Shown piece after piece: positions 55,550 to 64,000 of a DNA stretch of 64,000 bases (the first letter of the stretch is position 1; each line of letters begins with the position of its first letter). This stretch comes from Vibrio agarilyticus. GTDB taxonomy: Bacteria; Pseudomonadota; Gammaproteobacteria; Enterobacterales; Vibrionaceae. The stretch lies in NCBI RefSeq assembly GCF_012641465.1, contig NZ_JABAIK010000015.1:1-64000 (forward strand). The letters are read 5' to 3'. The notes below the pieces were generated by a model. The model was given only the letters and a program-made list of their open reading frames with translations, had not been told where the DNA came from and did not search any database. Position numbers and translations under genes: made by a program.

Positions 55550-57196
55550 ATGATGCAAAAACGTACGTTTATCGCTTCGATTCTTTTTGGAACACTATTG
55601 GCTGGAACTGCATCGGCCGTTAACGCTGAAGAAATCAAGCAAGGGGGAACACTATCGGTTCCCATCATCAATACTGGATTTGTTGATAACTACAATCCCT
55701 ACACCACCAAAGACTTATTACATGGGATCATGTATGAACCTTTGATGGTGTTTAATAACATGACACAAGAAACCCATTGGCGTTTGGCTGAATCGGCGGT
55801 GTATGCAGACGATTTGAAGTCGATTACGTTAACCTTGCGTGAAGGACTTACGTGGTCTGATGGCAGTCCATTGACGGCGGAAGACGTGGTTTTCAGTATG
55901 AAGCTAACCCAAAAAGCGCCGGCTTTTGATCAAAAAGGGATCTGGTCTGGAGGCAATTTAACGTCGATTACTGCAAAAGATAAGCGCACGGTAGTGTTTA
56001 CGCTTGCAGAAGCGGACTCGACATTTTTATGGAATCTAGCGGCGTACCATATCGTGCCTAAAAAGGTGTGGAGTTCGGTTGAGGATGTTACGACATTCAC
56101 AAACCCAAACCCTATTGGTAGCGGGCCGATGACGGAAGTGAAATATCAAAAACCACAGCAGATGGAGCTGTGCCGTAACCCGCACTATTACCTTGAAGGC
56201 CGCCCTTATCTCGATTGTATCACCATGCGTTCGTACAACGACAACTCGCAAATTCAGCCCGCACTGATTAAAGGTGAGATTGATTGGGGTTCAAACTTTA
56301 TTGCCGATGTTGAAAATACATTTGCCAAACGTGATCCAGAGAATCATCACTTTTGGTACCCCGCCAATGAAGCCATTCACCTTTACGTGAACACAAAAGA
56401 AGCGCCATTTAACGATCTTAAAGTACGTCACGCACTCTCAATGGCGCTAGACCGAGAAGCGATTGTCGATATTGCGGCCTACGGTTACCCAACAGTGAAT
56501 TTTAATACCGGTGGTATCGCCGAATTGTATCAGCCTCATATCGATAAAGAGGTCAATGCTCGGTTTCGTAATCTAACGGAATATGCACCGAAAAAAGCCA
56601 AACAGTTACTCGATGAAGCCGGGGTTGTGGATAGAGATGGTGATGGTTGGCGCGATATGAAAAATGGCGAACCGTTTGAGTTTGATATCGAAGTGGTCAA
56701 TGGCTGGACTGACTGGATTCAGGTGGTTCAGATGGCAACGGAGTTTTACGCTGAGATTGGTGTGAAAGCCAACGTGAAAACCGTTGATTGGTCTGTGTAT
56801 GACAGTAACCTTAAAGAGAGCAACTATAAGATGTCGATCAACTGGTCAATGGTTGCAATCAATCCGATCCTTGCTTTCCAAGAGTATTTTGACACCTCGC
56901 GGATTGGCAAAACATGGCACGCAGGTCATGGGGTCAACAGTCCTGAAATTGATGCGTTGATTGCCCGTTTTGGTAAAACTGGCGATGCGAAAGAGCAACA
57001 GTCGATCTTGTCACGTTTGCAGGAATATACCGCTGAGAACATGCCGTTCATTCCGCTCTATTCAAACCCTGTTTGGTTCCAGTATAACTCGAGCAAAATT
57101 GCCGGCTGGCCAAGTGAAAAAGATCCTTACATTCAGCCCGTTTTTTACGATGGCGGCAAGCGAGTGATGATCTTAAATAACTTGCACCTCAAATAA
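55550..57196 (+). CDS. ABC importer substrate-binding protein, SBP family 5
   Basis: AGGAAA precedes tandem ATG codons at 55550 and 55553; the frame also opens at 55535. The 548-residue product has a signal peptide (IASILFGTLLAGTASAVNA, cleaved near residue 26) and lacks a lipobox. The family 5 pattern is clear: LTLREGLTWSDGSPLTAEDVVFS, VRHALSMALDREAIVDIA, KAKQLLDEAGVVDRDGDGW. Family 5 proteins bind peptides or, in beta-glucan loci, oligosaccharides (compare cello- and laminari-oligosaccharide importers of Thermotoga). It is the first gene of a five-gene importer, with an operator in front, so laminari-oligosaccharide binding is likely but not proven. Confidence 0.85.
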   Translation: MMQKRTFIASILFGTLLAGTASAVNAEEIKQGGTLSVPIINTGFVDNYNPYTTKDLLHGIMYEPLMVFNNMTQETHWRLAESAVYADDLKSITLTLREGLTWSDGSPLTAEDVVFSMKLTQKAPAFDQKGIWSGGNLTSITAKDKRTVVFTLAEADSTFLWNLAAYHIVPKKVWSSVEDVTTFTNPNPIGSGPMTEVKYQKPQQMELCRNPHYYLEGRPYLDCITMRSYNDNSQIQPALIKGEIDWGSNFIADVENTFAKRDPENHHFWYPANEAIHLYVNTKEAPFNDLKVRHALSMALDREAIVDIAAYGYPTVNFNTGGIAELYQPHIDKEVNARFRNLTEYAPKKAKQLLDEAGVVDRDGDGWRDMKNGEPFEFDIEVVNGWTDWIQVVQMATEFYAEIGVKANVKTVDWSVYDSNLKESNYKMSINWSMVAINPILAFQEYFDTSRIGKTWHAGHGVNSPEIDALIARFGKTGDAKEQQSILSRLQEYTAENMPFIPLYSNPVWFQYNSSKIAGWPSEKDPYIQPVFYDGGKRVMILNNLHLK

Positions 57197-57212
57197 GCCA
57201 GCCACCGTTGAC

Positions 57213-57293
57213 TTGAAGTTGCCTGTTGCAACACCAAAGGGCAGCTTCAATCGATACTCAAGTCATCACGCTTTTTGACGTCACTTGAGTATC
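57213..57293 (+). other. Two intercistronic hairpins after the substrate-binding protein gene
   Basis: TTGAAGTTGCC (57213) pairs with GGCAGCTTCAA (57240), one mismatch. GATACTCAAGT (57253) pairs perfectly with ACTTGAGTATC (57283). They lie between the binding protein gene and the permease gene. Confidence 0.7.
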
Positions 57294-57365
57294 ACAGGCT
57301 TTTGTATCAACACCTGCAATCAAAAAAGCGATTTGAGATATTGCGGGCAACAATGAGGGCGAACG

Positions 57366-58340
57366 ATGTCATTTTTGGCGCGCCGATTTGGTTTCTATTT
57401 CACTGCATTTGTGATCGCAATTTCATTTAATTTTTTGTTACCACGAATGATGCCTGGCGATCCGGTTGATGCGCTGTTTGCAGCGTCACAGGGGCGTATG
57501 GACCCTGCGCAAATGGACGCAGTACGCGAGATGTATGGTTTCGTTGATGGCAATATCGTTGTTCAATACCTTCATTATCTCAAAAGTGTCTTCACTTTAG
57601 ATCTCGGTCCTTCAATATTAATGTTTCCAATTGACGTGTCGCAAGTGATTGCGATGGCACTACCTTGGACGCTATTTCTCGCTCTTGGCTCGTTGATTGT
57701 GGCTTTGATCATTGGCGTTAGTATAGGGACGTATGCATCTTATCATCGAGAAGGGCTGTTTGGGCAAGTGGTGCCACCGGTTCTGGCGTTCGTGAGTAAC
57801 TTCCCTTACATAGTGACCGCATTGCTGCTGTTTTATTTTTTTGGCCTGCAATTGGAATGGCTACCTCTGGCGTATACCTATGACCCCGCATTGACTCCCG
57901 GTTTTAACTGGGCATTTTTCGCCAGCGTTGCTAAGCACGCAGTCTTGCCAGTTGGATCTATGGTGGTGGTGGGCATTGCAACATGGGTATTTAACATGCG
58001 CAACGCCATGATTAATGTGTTAGGGGAGGATTACGTGACGATGGCTGAGGCCAAAGGTTTGTCAGGAGTTAGAGTGATGGCACGCTACGCCGGGCGTAAC
58101 GCAATTTTGCCCGTTGCGACAGCGATTGCCATGGCGATTGGGTTTTCGTTTGCAGGCTCAATTATGACCGAAGTGGTGTTTAACTATCAGGGGCTTGGCA
58201 ATATTTTGCTCAAAGGCATTATGGCACGGGATTATCCGTTAATTCAGGCCATTTTATTAATCCTTGTGACAGCGGTACTGGTGGCAAATTTTATCGCTGA
58301 CCTTCTGTATGTCTGGCTTGACCCACGAATTTCTCATTAA
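57366..58340 (+). CDS. ABC importer permease 1, DppB/OppB type
   Basis: GAGGG precedes the ATG. The 324-residue protein has about six transmembrane helices and the type N-terminus (RFGFYFTAFVIAISFNFLLPRMMPGDPVDAL). The EAA-loop reads EDYVTMAEAKGLSGVRVMARYAGRNAILP. It pairs with the next permease. Confidence 0.9.
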   Translation: MSFLARRFGFYFTAFVIAISFNFLLPRMMPGDPVDALFAASQGRMDPAQMDAVREMYGFVDGNIVVQYLHYLKSVFTLDLGPSILMFPIDVSQVIAMALPWTLFLALGSLIVALIIGVSIGTYASYHREGLFGQVVPPVLAFVSNFPYIVTALLLFYFFGLQLEWLPLAYTYDPALTPGFNWAFFASVAKHAVLPVGSMVVVGIATWVFNMRNAMINVLGEDYVTMAEAKGLSGVRVMARYAGRNAILPVATAIAMAIGFSFAGSIMTEVVFNYQGLGNILLKGIMARDYPLIQAILLILVTAVLVANFIADLLYVWLDPRISH

Positions 58341-58348
58341 GGTATTTC

Positions 58349-59338
58349 ATGCAATCATCGACTAACGCTTCCGGTGCTGGCATGCCAGTACCCACACGCC
58401 GCGCCGCATTGTGGTCATGGCAAACGATCCGTCTACGCGTCAAACGCGTGTACGCTTTTTTCTATGGTAATCCTCCCGCCATTATTGGCGGCATATTGCT
58501 CACTATGGTTTTGATTGGCGCGGCGTTTGCGCCAGCGCTGGCAACGCATGATCCTGAGCGCCGCGTCGCACGCCCTCATATGGCGCCAAGCGCGGAATAC
58601 GTTCTTGGCACGACGCGCAGCGGACGGGATGTGTACAGCCAAGTGCTGTTTGGCGCTCGCCAATCTTTGGCGGTGGCGCTCACCGCGGGCGCAATTGCGA
58701 TGTCGATTGCGGTTTTGGTCGGCGTTACTGCAGGTTATTTCGGCGGTAAAGTGGATGAACGACTTAATTTTGTTACGAATGTCTTTTTAGTATTTCCGCA
58801 ATTACCCTTGCTGATCGTTTTGGCGGCATTTCTTGGCCAAGTCGGCTCGCTAGTGATCACTTTATTGCTTGGGATTACATCTTGGCCGTGGGGGGCTCGT
58901 GTGATACGGGCGCAAACCATGGCAATTCGCAATAAAGAGTTCATTCTCGCAGCGGAAGTGATGGGGGAGTCCAAATGGCGTATTTTGCTGGTGGAAATTT
59001 TACCCAATTTGATCTCCATTGTGTTTGGTGGCTTCTTAGGTGCGGTGATTTACGCGATGGGCGCTGAAGCTGGTTTAGGCATTCTTGGCTTGGGCGATGC
59101 GACCGAAGTCAGCTGGGGTTCAATGCTCTATTGGGCGCAAACATCGTCTTCTTTATATACCGGAGCCTGGTGGGAGATGTTGGTGCCAGCGATGGCGCTT
59201 GCCATTACAGGTGGTGCGCTAGCACTGGTTAATATGTCGATTGACCAGGTCAGCAACCCCAAATTGCGTACCGGACCTCATATAAAGTTGTGGCACAAAC
59301 TAAAGCGCCAAGCAGATAAGAGACGAGGTGTGCAATGA
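58349..59338 (+). CDS. ABC importer permease 2, DppC/OppC type
   Basis: The gene begins eight bases after the first permease gene, with AAGG upstream. The 329-residue protein has a long cytoplasmic N-terminus, one helix (IIGGILLTMVLIGAAFAPAL), the DppC landmark HMAPSAEYVLGTTRSGRDVYSQVLFGARQSL, and five more helices. Its EAA-loop is KEFILAAEVMGESKWRILLVEILPN. It overlaps the next gene by four bases (ATGA). Confidence 0.9.
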   Translation: MQSSTNASGAGMPVPTRRAALWSWQTIRLRVKRVYAFFYGNPPAIIGGILLTMVLIGAAFAPALATHDPERRVARPHMAPSAEYVLGTTRSGRDVYSQVLFGARQSLAVALTAGAIAMSIAVLVGVTAGYFGGKVDERLNFVTNVFLVFPQLPLLIVLAAFLGQVGSLVITLLLGITSWPWGARVIRAQTMAIRNKEFILAAEVMGESKWRILLVEILPNLISIVFGGFLGAVIYAMGAEAGLGILGLGDATEVSWGSMLYWAQTSSSLYTGAWWEMLVPAMALAITGGALALVNMSIDQVSNPKLRTGPHIKLWHKLKRQADKRRGVQ

Positions 59339-60297
59339 TCCCATTACTGCAAATTAATCATTTATGTGTTGACTATGTATCACCCAACGGGGTTGCTCGC
59401 GCGGTAAATGATGTGAGCTTAACCATTGGTGAAGGAGAAACGTTGGGCATTGCAGGCGAGTCAGGCTGTGGCAAAAGCACCTTAGCGTTTGCCATTGCAA
59501 AACTGCATAAAGCCCCTGCATTGATATCGGAAGGAGAAATTCTGTTTCAAGGGGAAGATGTGCTCACTATGAGTGCGGCGCGGTTGAGGGAGTTTCGTTG
59601 GAACGATGTCTCTGTGGTGTTTCAAAGCGCCATGAACGCGCTCAATCCTGTGATCACCATTGGCGAGCAACTGACGGATGTGATTTTAGCCCATCGTAAT
59701 GTCAGTTATCGCCATGCCGTTGAAAGAGCAGCGGAATTACTGAATATTGTGGGTATTCATTCCGATCGCTTGCGCAGTTTTCCTCATCAGCTCAGTGGTG
59801 GTATGCGCCAACGTGTTGTGATCGCGATTGCGTTAGCGCTAGAGCCAAAGCTGATTATCATGGATGAGCCGACGACAGCGCTTGATGTCGTGGTGGAGCG
59901 TGAAATTTTAAACGAACTTTATGATCTCAAAAGTCGCTTTGGATTCTCGATTCTTTTCATTAGCCATGATCTCAGCTTAATGGGGGAGATAGCCGACCGC
60001 ATTGGCATCATGTACGCGGGAAATCTGGTTGAGCTTGGCGATGCTGAGCAAGTTTTTCATGCGCCAAAGCACCCGTACACTCAAGGGTTACTTGCTTCAT
60101 TTCCGACAATTCACGGGCCTAAAGAGCGCCTGTTTGGTATTCCAGGTAGCCCAGTCAACCTACTTGATATTCCACGTGGCTGTAATTATCAAGCGCGCTG
60201 TATTCAGTGCACGTCATTGTGCCGAGTTCATGAGCCCGTATTAAAACGAGTTAGTGATGAACGCCAGGTTGCATGTCATTTGTACTCCGCATCGTAA
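59335..60297 (+). CDS. ABC importer ATPase 1, DppD/OppD type
   Basis: This 320-residue ATPase has Walker A GESGCGKST, signature LSGGMRQRV, Walker B KLIIMDEPTTALD, and the C-terminal cysteine-rich tail typical of this subfamily (CNYQARCIQCTSLC). It overlaps the permease gene by four bases. Confidence 0.93.
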   Translation: MIPLLQINHLCVDYVSPNGVARAVNDVSLTIGEGETLGIAGESGCGKSTLAFAIAKLHKAPALISEGEILFQGEDVLTMSAARLREFRWNDVSVVFQSAMNALNPVITIGEQLTDVILAHRNVSYRHAVERAAELLNIVGIHSDRLRSFPHQLSGGMRQRVVIAIALALEPKLIIMDEPTTALDVVVEREILNELYDLKSRFGFSILFISHDLSLMGEIADRIGIMYAGNLVELGDAEQVFHAPKHPYTQGLLASFPTIHGPKERLFGIPGSPVNLLDIPRGCNYQARCIQCTSLCRVHEPVLKRVSDERQVACHLYSAS

Positions 60298-60346
60298 AAT
60301 CTAAGGCATAACAGAGCAGTGTTTAACGCTGCGTTAAGGAGTTTTG

Positions 60347-61360
60347 ATGTTAAATTCTACAGTATCGCGCGCGCCGTCATCAGAAGAAAATCGAGTATCG
60401 TCTGCGGTTTTGTCTGTGCGTCATTTAGTGAAAGATTTTGCCTTGGGTCATGCTTTAAAGAGTGAAACCATGCGGGCGGTCAATGACGTTTCGTTTGATC
60501 TTAACCGTGGCGAGGCACTGGCCATTGTGGGCGAGTCTGGTTCGGGCAAAAGTACCGGAGCGCGAATTTTAAGCCGTATCTATCGCCAAACTTCAGGGGA
60601 GGTGCGCTTTAAAGGTCAATTGCTTGAAGACTTTATTGCCAAACACGGCGAATTGGAATATGCGCGCCAAGTGCAGATGATTTTCCAAGACCCTTTTGGG
60701 TCTTTAAATCCAGTCCATACGATTTATCATCATATTGCGCGGCCGCTTTTGATTCACGGGCGTGCGAATAAAGCGGATGTTCCCGCGAAGGTTTACCAAC
60801 TGCTTGAATTGGTCGGTTTGACTCCGGTGGCTGAAACAGCAGAGAAATACCCGCACGAATTAAGTGGTGGTCAAAGGCAAAGGGTGGCGATCGCTCGCGC
60901 GATTGCGGTGGACCCAGAAGTTATCCTAGCCGATGAGCCAATTTCAATGCTCGATGTTTCGGTGCGTCTTGGAATTCTCAATTTAATGAGTGATTTGAAA
61001 GACAAAATGGGCATCTCTTTTATGTACATTACCCACGATATTGCGACAGCGCGCTATTTTGCTGAAAAGACAGCGGTGATGTACGTCGGGCACATGGTGG
61101 AGTGGGGGGACAGTGATAGTGTCACTCAAACGCCACAGCATCCCTATTCACAACTTCTGCTTTCGGCGGTTCCTAAGGTTGGAAATGGAGGGCGACGCGC
61201 GCTTGCGGTGAAGAAGGGAGAGATCCCGTTATGGCATGCAGAAAGTGTGGGTTGTCCTTTTGTTGGACGTTGTCCAAGGGCCACGTCGACGTGTCAAGAA
61301 ACCATGCCAGACGTGACGCAACTCTCAGAGACTCACTTTGCTCGCTGCCATCACCTTTAA
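60347..61360 (+). CDS. ABC importer ATPase 2, DppF/OppF type
   Basis: The ATG at 60347 follows AAGGA at six bases; a TTG one codon earlier is less likely. The 337-residue protein has Walker A GESGSGKST, signature LSGGQRQRVAIARAI, Walker B VILADEPISMLD, and a C-terminal cysteine tail (CPFVGRCPRATSTC). With the other ATPase it completes an importer whose gene order matches Dpp/Opp operons. Confidence 0.93.
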   Translation: MLNSTVSRAPSSEENRVSSAVLSVRHLVKDFALGHALKSETMRAVNDVSFDLNRGEALAIVGESGSGKSTGARILSRIYRQTSGEVRFKGQLLEDFIAKHGELEYARQVQMIFQDPFGSLNPVHTIYHHIARPLLIHGRANKADVPAKVYQLLELVGLTPVAETAEKYPHELSGGQRQRVAIARAIAVDPEVILADEPISMLDVSVRLGILNLMSDLKDKMGISFMYITHDIATARYFAEKTAVMYVGHMVEWGDSDSVTQTPQHPYSQLLLSAVPKVGNGGRRALAVKKGEIPLWHAESVGCPFVGRCPRATSTCQETMPDVTQLSETHFARCHHL

Positions 61361-61384
61361 GGTGATGGTGCCTGATTGTTTTTT
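61348..61384 (+). terminator. Weak terminator after the importer operon
   Basis: CCATCACC pairs with GGTGATGG across the last codon and stop of the second ATPase gene. A T-run follows, but only after ten bases. Confidence 0.5.
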
Positions 61385-61395
61385 AGTGTTAAAAT

Positions 61396-61407
61396 GAAAG
61401 CGCTTTC
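61396..61407. promoter_or_regulatory. LacI-type operator 13
   Basis: GAAAGCGCTTTC, perfect palindrome, 27 bases before the second phosphorylase-like gene. Confidence 0.75.
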
Positions 61408-61434
61408 TTTTAATCATCGTTTGGAATGAGCCTA

Positions 61435-64000
61435 ATGAATTATCAAGACTCTGCGCAAGTTTCTGGTCAGTTTGTTGACCTGAAGGGTGAGCGTTATTAC
61501 AAAATTAGCCATGTTGATCAAATGGCCCCATTTTTTATCAGTGTGGTGTCTGCCAGTAATCACTGGATGTTTATTTCATCGACTGGCGCATTATCAGCCG
61601 GTCGTATTCGTCCTGAAAACGCGCTATTCCCGTATCGCTCGGTCGATCATATTCATGAAAACGCCGATAACACGGGCGCAAAAGCGCTGTTTAAGGTTCG
61701 ATTAAATGATGGCGCAATCGCAAAGTGGGAACCGTTTAATCCTCATCACGATGGTCTGTATCACGTTGAGCGTCACCTGTATAAAAACGCCGTGGGTGAC
61801 AAGATTGTTTTTGAAGAGCGTAACCACAGCTTAGGCTTGACCTATCAATACAGCTGGCGTACATCCGATCGTTTTGGTTTTGTGCGCGAAACGGAAATTG
61901 TTAATGACGGTGATGTGGCGGTAAACATCGAGCTGCTTGATGGGATTCAAAACTTATTGCCATCAGGTGCACCGCTTGCGGCGTTGCAAACTAAGAGTGC
62001 GCTGGTGGACGCTTACAAATGGAACGAGCGTGTTGCTGAATTGCCAATGGCAACCTTTAGCCTATATGCAAAATTGAGCGACCGCGCTGATCCGGCCGAA
62101 GCGCTTCGTGCCACATCGGTCTTTTCGGTGGCCGATGATGAACAAACACTACTGCTGAGCAGCCGAGCGTTGGCACAATTTCGCAAAGACTTGCCTTTAG
62201 ACGAGCAGCCACTGATCCGCGGCGAGCGTGGTGCGTATTTTGTGCACCAAACGCTTGTTCTAAAGGCTGGCGAGCGTAAAATTTGGCTAATGGTGGCAGA
62301 TGTAGACCAAAGTCACTCAGATTTAGCTTCACTGATGAATACAGTGCGTGATGCAAGTGCATTACGTGATGAGATTGAGTGTGATATCGCCGCTAACCAA
62401 GCTGAACTAATGGCGCTTATGGCTGGTGGTGATGCGTGGCAGCGTTCCTCTTCTGAAGAGACCGACGTTCATCATTATGCGAACGTTTTGTTTAACACAT
62501 TGCGTGGTGGCGCTATCGTAGAGGGTTATCAGCTTAACCCTGACGATGTGCGCGTGACTATCTCACGCACCAATAAAACATTGGCGGCGAAACACGCGGA
62601 GCTGTTGGCGTCACTGCCTCACGATTTAACTCATCCACAATTGGTCTCGCTAGCAAAAGCGACTGGGGATGCGCAGTTGGTTCGTTTGGCGTACGAATAT
62701 TTGCCACTGACGTTTGGCCGTCGTCACGGCGACCCAAGTCGTCCTTGGAACCATTACGAGATCAAAGTGCGTGATGAGGAAGGCAATCGCCTGCTTTCAT
62801 ACCAAGGCAACTGGCGTGATATTTTCCAAAACTGGGAAGCGCTTGCCCTTAGCTATCCGAACTTTATCGCGTCCTTTGTCGCGAAATTCGTGAATGCGTC
62901 AACGGTGGATGGTTACAACCCGTATCGCATCACTAAAGACGGCGTAGATTGGGAAGTGCTTGAGCCGGAAGATCCGTGGAGCAACATTGGTTACTGGGGC
63001 GATCATCAAATTATCTATTTGCTGAAATTCCTTGAACTCGCAGATAAATACCATAGTGAAGCGCTTATTGAGTGGCTTGGCGCAGAACACTACAGCTATG
63101 CCAATGTGCCTTATGAAATCGCTGATGTGGTCCAGTTGTTTGCTAACCCGAAAGACACCGTGGTGTTTAATCAAGCGAAGCACGACGAAACGGTCAAACT
63201 GAGCCAAACACTCGGTAGCGACGGTCGTCTGTTACTCGACAGTGAAGGCGCGGTCTATCAAGTGAACTTGATGGAAAAATTGTTGGTGCCTTTATTGGCG
63301 AAGTTGAGCAACTTTGTGCTAGATGGCGGCATTTGGCTTAATACTCAACGTCCAGAGTGGAACGATGCTAACAACGCGATTGTTGGTAACGGACTTTCAA
63401 TGGTCACTTTGTATTATATGCGCCGCTATGTGGCCTTTATGCAAAACGTGCTCACTCGCGCGCCACAGGCCGTCACTCTGTCTCAAGAAGTGGCGACTTG
63501 GTTGGTGCAAACCAGTGATGCACTCGTGCGTGCAGCTCAGCAGCTCAAACAAACCTCAGTTACTGGTGAGTTGCGTAAAACCTTGCTAAATGAATTGGCG
63601 ATGGCAGCGCAAGATTATCGCGATCAGGTTTATGTGCACGGTTTTAGCAGCAAAACTACCGTCGACGCCGATGCGTTGGCGACATTATTGACGGTGTCCC
63701 TTGAGCTGCTTGATCAAACAATCAAGAGTAACAAGCGCCATGACGGCTTGTATAACGCTTACAATATTCTGGATGTACAAGGTGAGGCGGCGTATGTCGA
63801 AGAGTTATACCCAATGCTCGAGGGTCAAGTCGCGTTGCTCAGCGCTGGCGTCCTGACCGCCGATGAGAGCATTGAGCTACTGGATGCTCTTTTTGCTAGC
63901 GATATGTATCGTGCTGATCAGCAAACATTTATGCTGTATCCAGATCGCGAACTGAGCGGCTTTTTGGATAAAAACCGCGTTGCTGCGCATTTTGTGGCGG
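61435..64000 (+). CDS. Second GH94/GH149/GH161-type phosphorylase-like protein (cut by window edge)
   Basis: The frame starts with ATG at 61435 and is open to the edge (855 codons, no stop). Like the protein at 25818, it has no signal peptide and combines an N-terminal beta-rich half (residues about 10-330) with a helical barrel part. Landmarks are RDIFQNWEALALSYP, DGYNPYRI, WSNIGYWGDHQIIYLL and a W-N-D motif, D644 in QRPEWNDANNAIVGNG. That is only five residues away from D649 in the first protein, which suggests the same fold. Overall similarity is low, so substrate or product length may differ. A perfect operator precedes it. The end lies outside the window. Confidence 0.7.
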   Translation, partial: MNYQDSAQVSGQFVDLKGERYYKISHVDQMAPFFISVVSASNHWMFISSTGALSAGRIRPENALFPYRSVDHIHENADNTGAKALFKVRLNDGAIAKWEPFNPHHDGLYHVERHLYKNAVGDKIVFEERNHSLGLTYQYSWRTSDRFGFVRETEIVNDGDVAVNIELLDGIQNLLPSGAPLAALQTKSALVDAYKWNERVAELPMATFSLYAKLSDRADPAEALRATSVFSVADDEQTLLLSSRALAQFRKDLPLDEQPLIRGERGAYFVHQTLVLKAGERKIWLMVADVDQSHSDLASLMNTVRDASALRDEIECDIAANQAELMALMAGGDAWQRSSSEETDVHHYANVLFNTLRGGAIVEGYQLNPDDVRVTISRTNKTLAAKHAELLASLPHDLTHPQLVSLAKATGDAQLVRLAYEYLPLTFGRRHGDPSRPWNHYEIKVRDEEGNRLLSYQGNWRDIFQNWEALALSYPNFIASFVAKFVNASTVDGYNPYRITKDGVDWEVLEPEDPWSNIGYWGDHQIIYLLKFLELADKYHSEALIEWLGAEHYSYANVPYEIADVVQLFANPKDTVVFNQAKHDETVKLSQTLGSDGRLLLDSEGAVYQVNLMEKLLVPLLAKLSNFVLDGGIWLNTQRPEWNDANNAIVGNGLSMVTLYYMRRYVAFMQNVLTRAPQAVTLSQEVATWLVQTSDALVRAAQQLKQTSVTGELRKTLLNELAMAAQDYRDQVYVHGFSSKTTVDADALATLLTVSLELLDQTIKSNKRHDGLYNAYNILDVQGEAAYVEELYPMLEGQVALLSAGVLTADESIELLDALFASDMYRADQQTFMLYPDRELSGFLDKNRVAAHFVA

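Noticed and set aside
55550-61360. Calling the ABC importer a dipeptide transporter
   Set aside because: The sequence family alone would allow it, but the operator, the locus and the known use of this family for beta-oligoglucans favour sugar.
1-64000. CRISPR arrays, tRNA or rRNA genes, prophage
   Set aside because: No regularly spaced repeats, cloverleaf-like genes or phage modules were seen while reading both strands.

Overview
This window looks like part of the main chromosome of a Vibrio. Three things point there: a norspermidine operon built around the aminotransferase-decarboxylase fusion known from vibrios, a yfaE-nrdB-nrdA / ubiG / gyrA neighbourhood, and many 127-bp ERIC repeats of the vibrio type. 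No rRNA, tRNA, CRISPR or prophage was seen. All calls were made by reading the sequence, without any database search.

Layout. 1-0.25 kb: left edge of an insertion sequence (OrfA-like start). 0.9-6.3 kb: norspermidine operon (2,4-diaminobutyrate aminotransferase/decarboxylase fusion, carboxynorspermidine dehydrogenase, carboxynorspermidine decarboxylase NspC). 6.4-9.6 kb: GcvR-like ACT protein, a DUF3943 protein and a CinA-like protein. 9.7-19.1 kb: class Ia ribonucleotide reductase with its ferredoxin, UbiG, GyrA and GTP cyclohydrolase II. 19.4-23.3 kb: LdtD, MepK and GloC homologues (making and opening 3-3 peptidoglycan crosslinks, glyoxalase II) and a DUF2982 membrane protein. 23.6-25.2 kb: a small winged-helix-like protein and an SMP-30-like protein.

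25.7 kb to the right edge is a large beta-1,3-glucan (laminarin) utilisation locus. Surface or secreted parts are two GH16 endoglucanases, a GH81 endo-1,3-glucanase, a GH3 beta-glucosidase, and three non-catalytic lipoproteins carrying carbohydrate-binding and Ig-like domains. Uptake parts are a LamB-like porin, a GPH-type sugar symporter and a complete Opp/Dpp-type ABC importer. Two large, signal-less proteins of the GH94/GH149/GH161 phosphorylase type flank the locus (the second runs off the edge), so imported oligosaccharides are probably phosphorolysed to glucose-1-phosphate in the cytoplasm. A LacI-family regulator sits inside the locus. Thirteen near-identical 12-bp palindromes (GAAAGCGCTTTC type) lie in front of most of these genes, which suggests one regulon.

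Intergenic spaces are filled with ERIC elements, some with 0, 1 or 2 copies of an 11-bp insert, and with one 268-bp element bearing 24-bp terminal inverted repeats.
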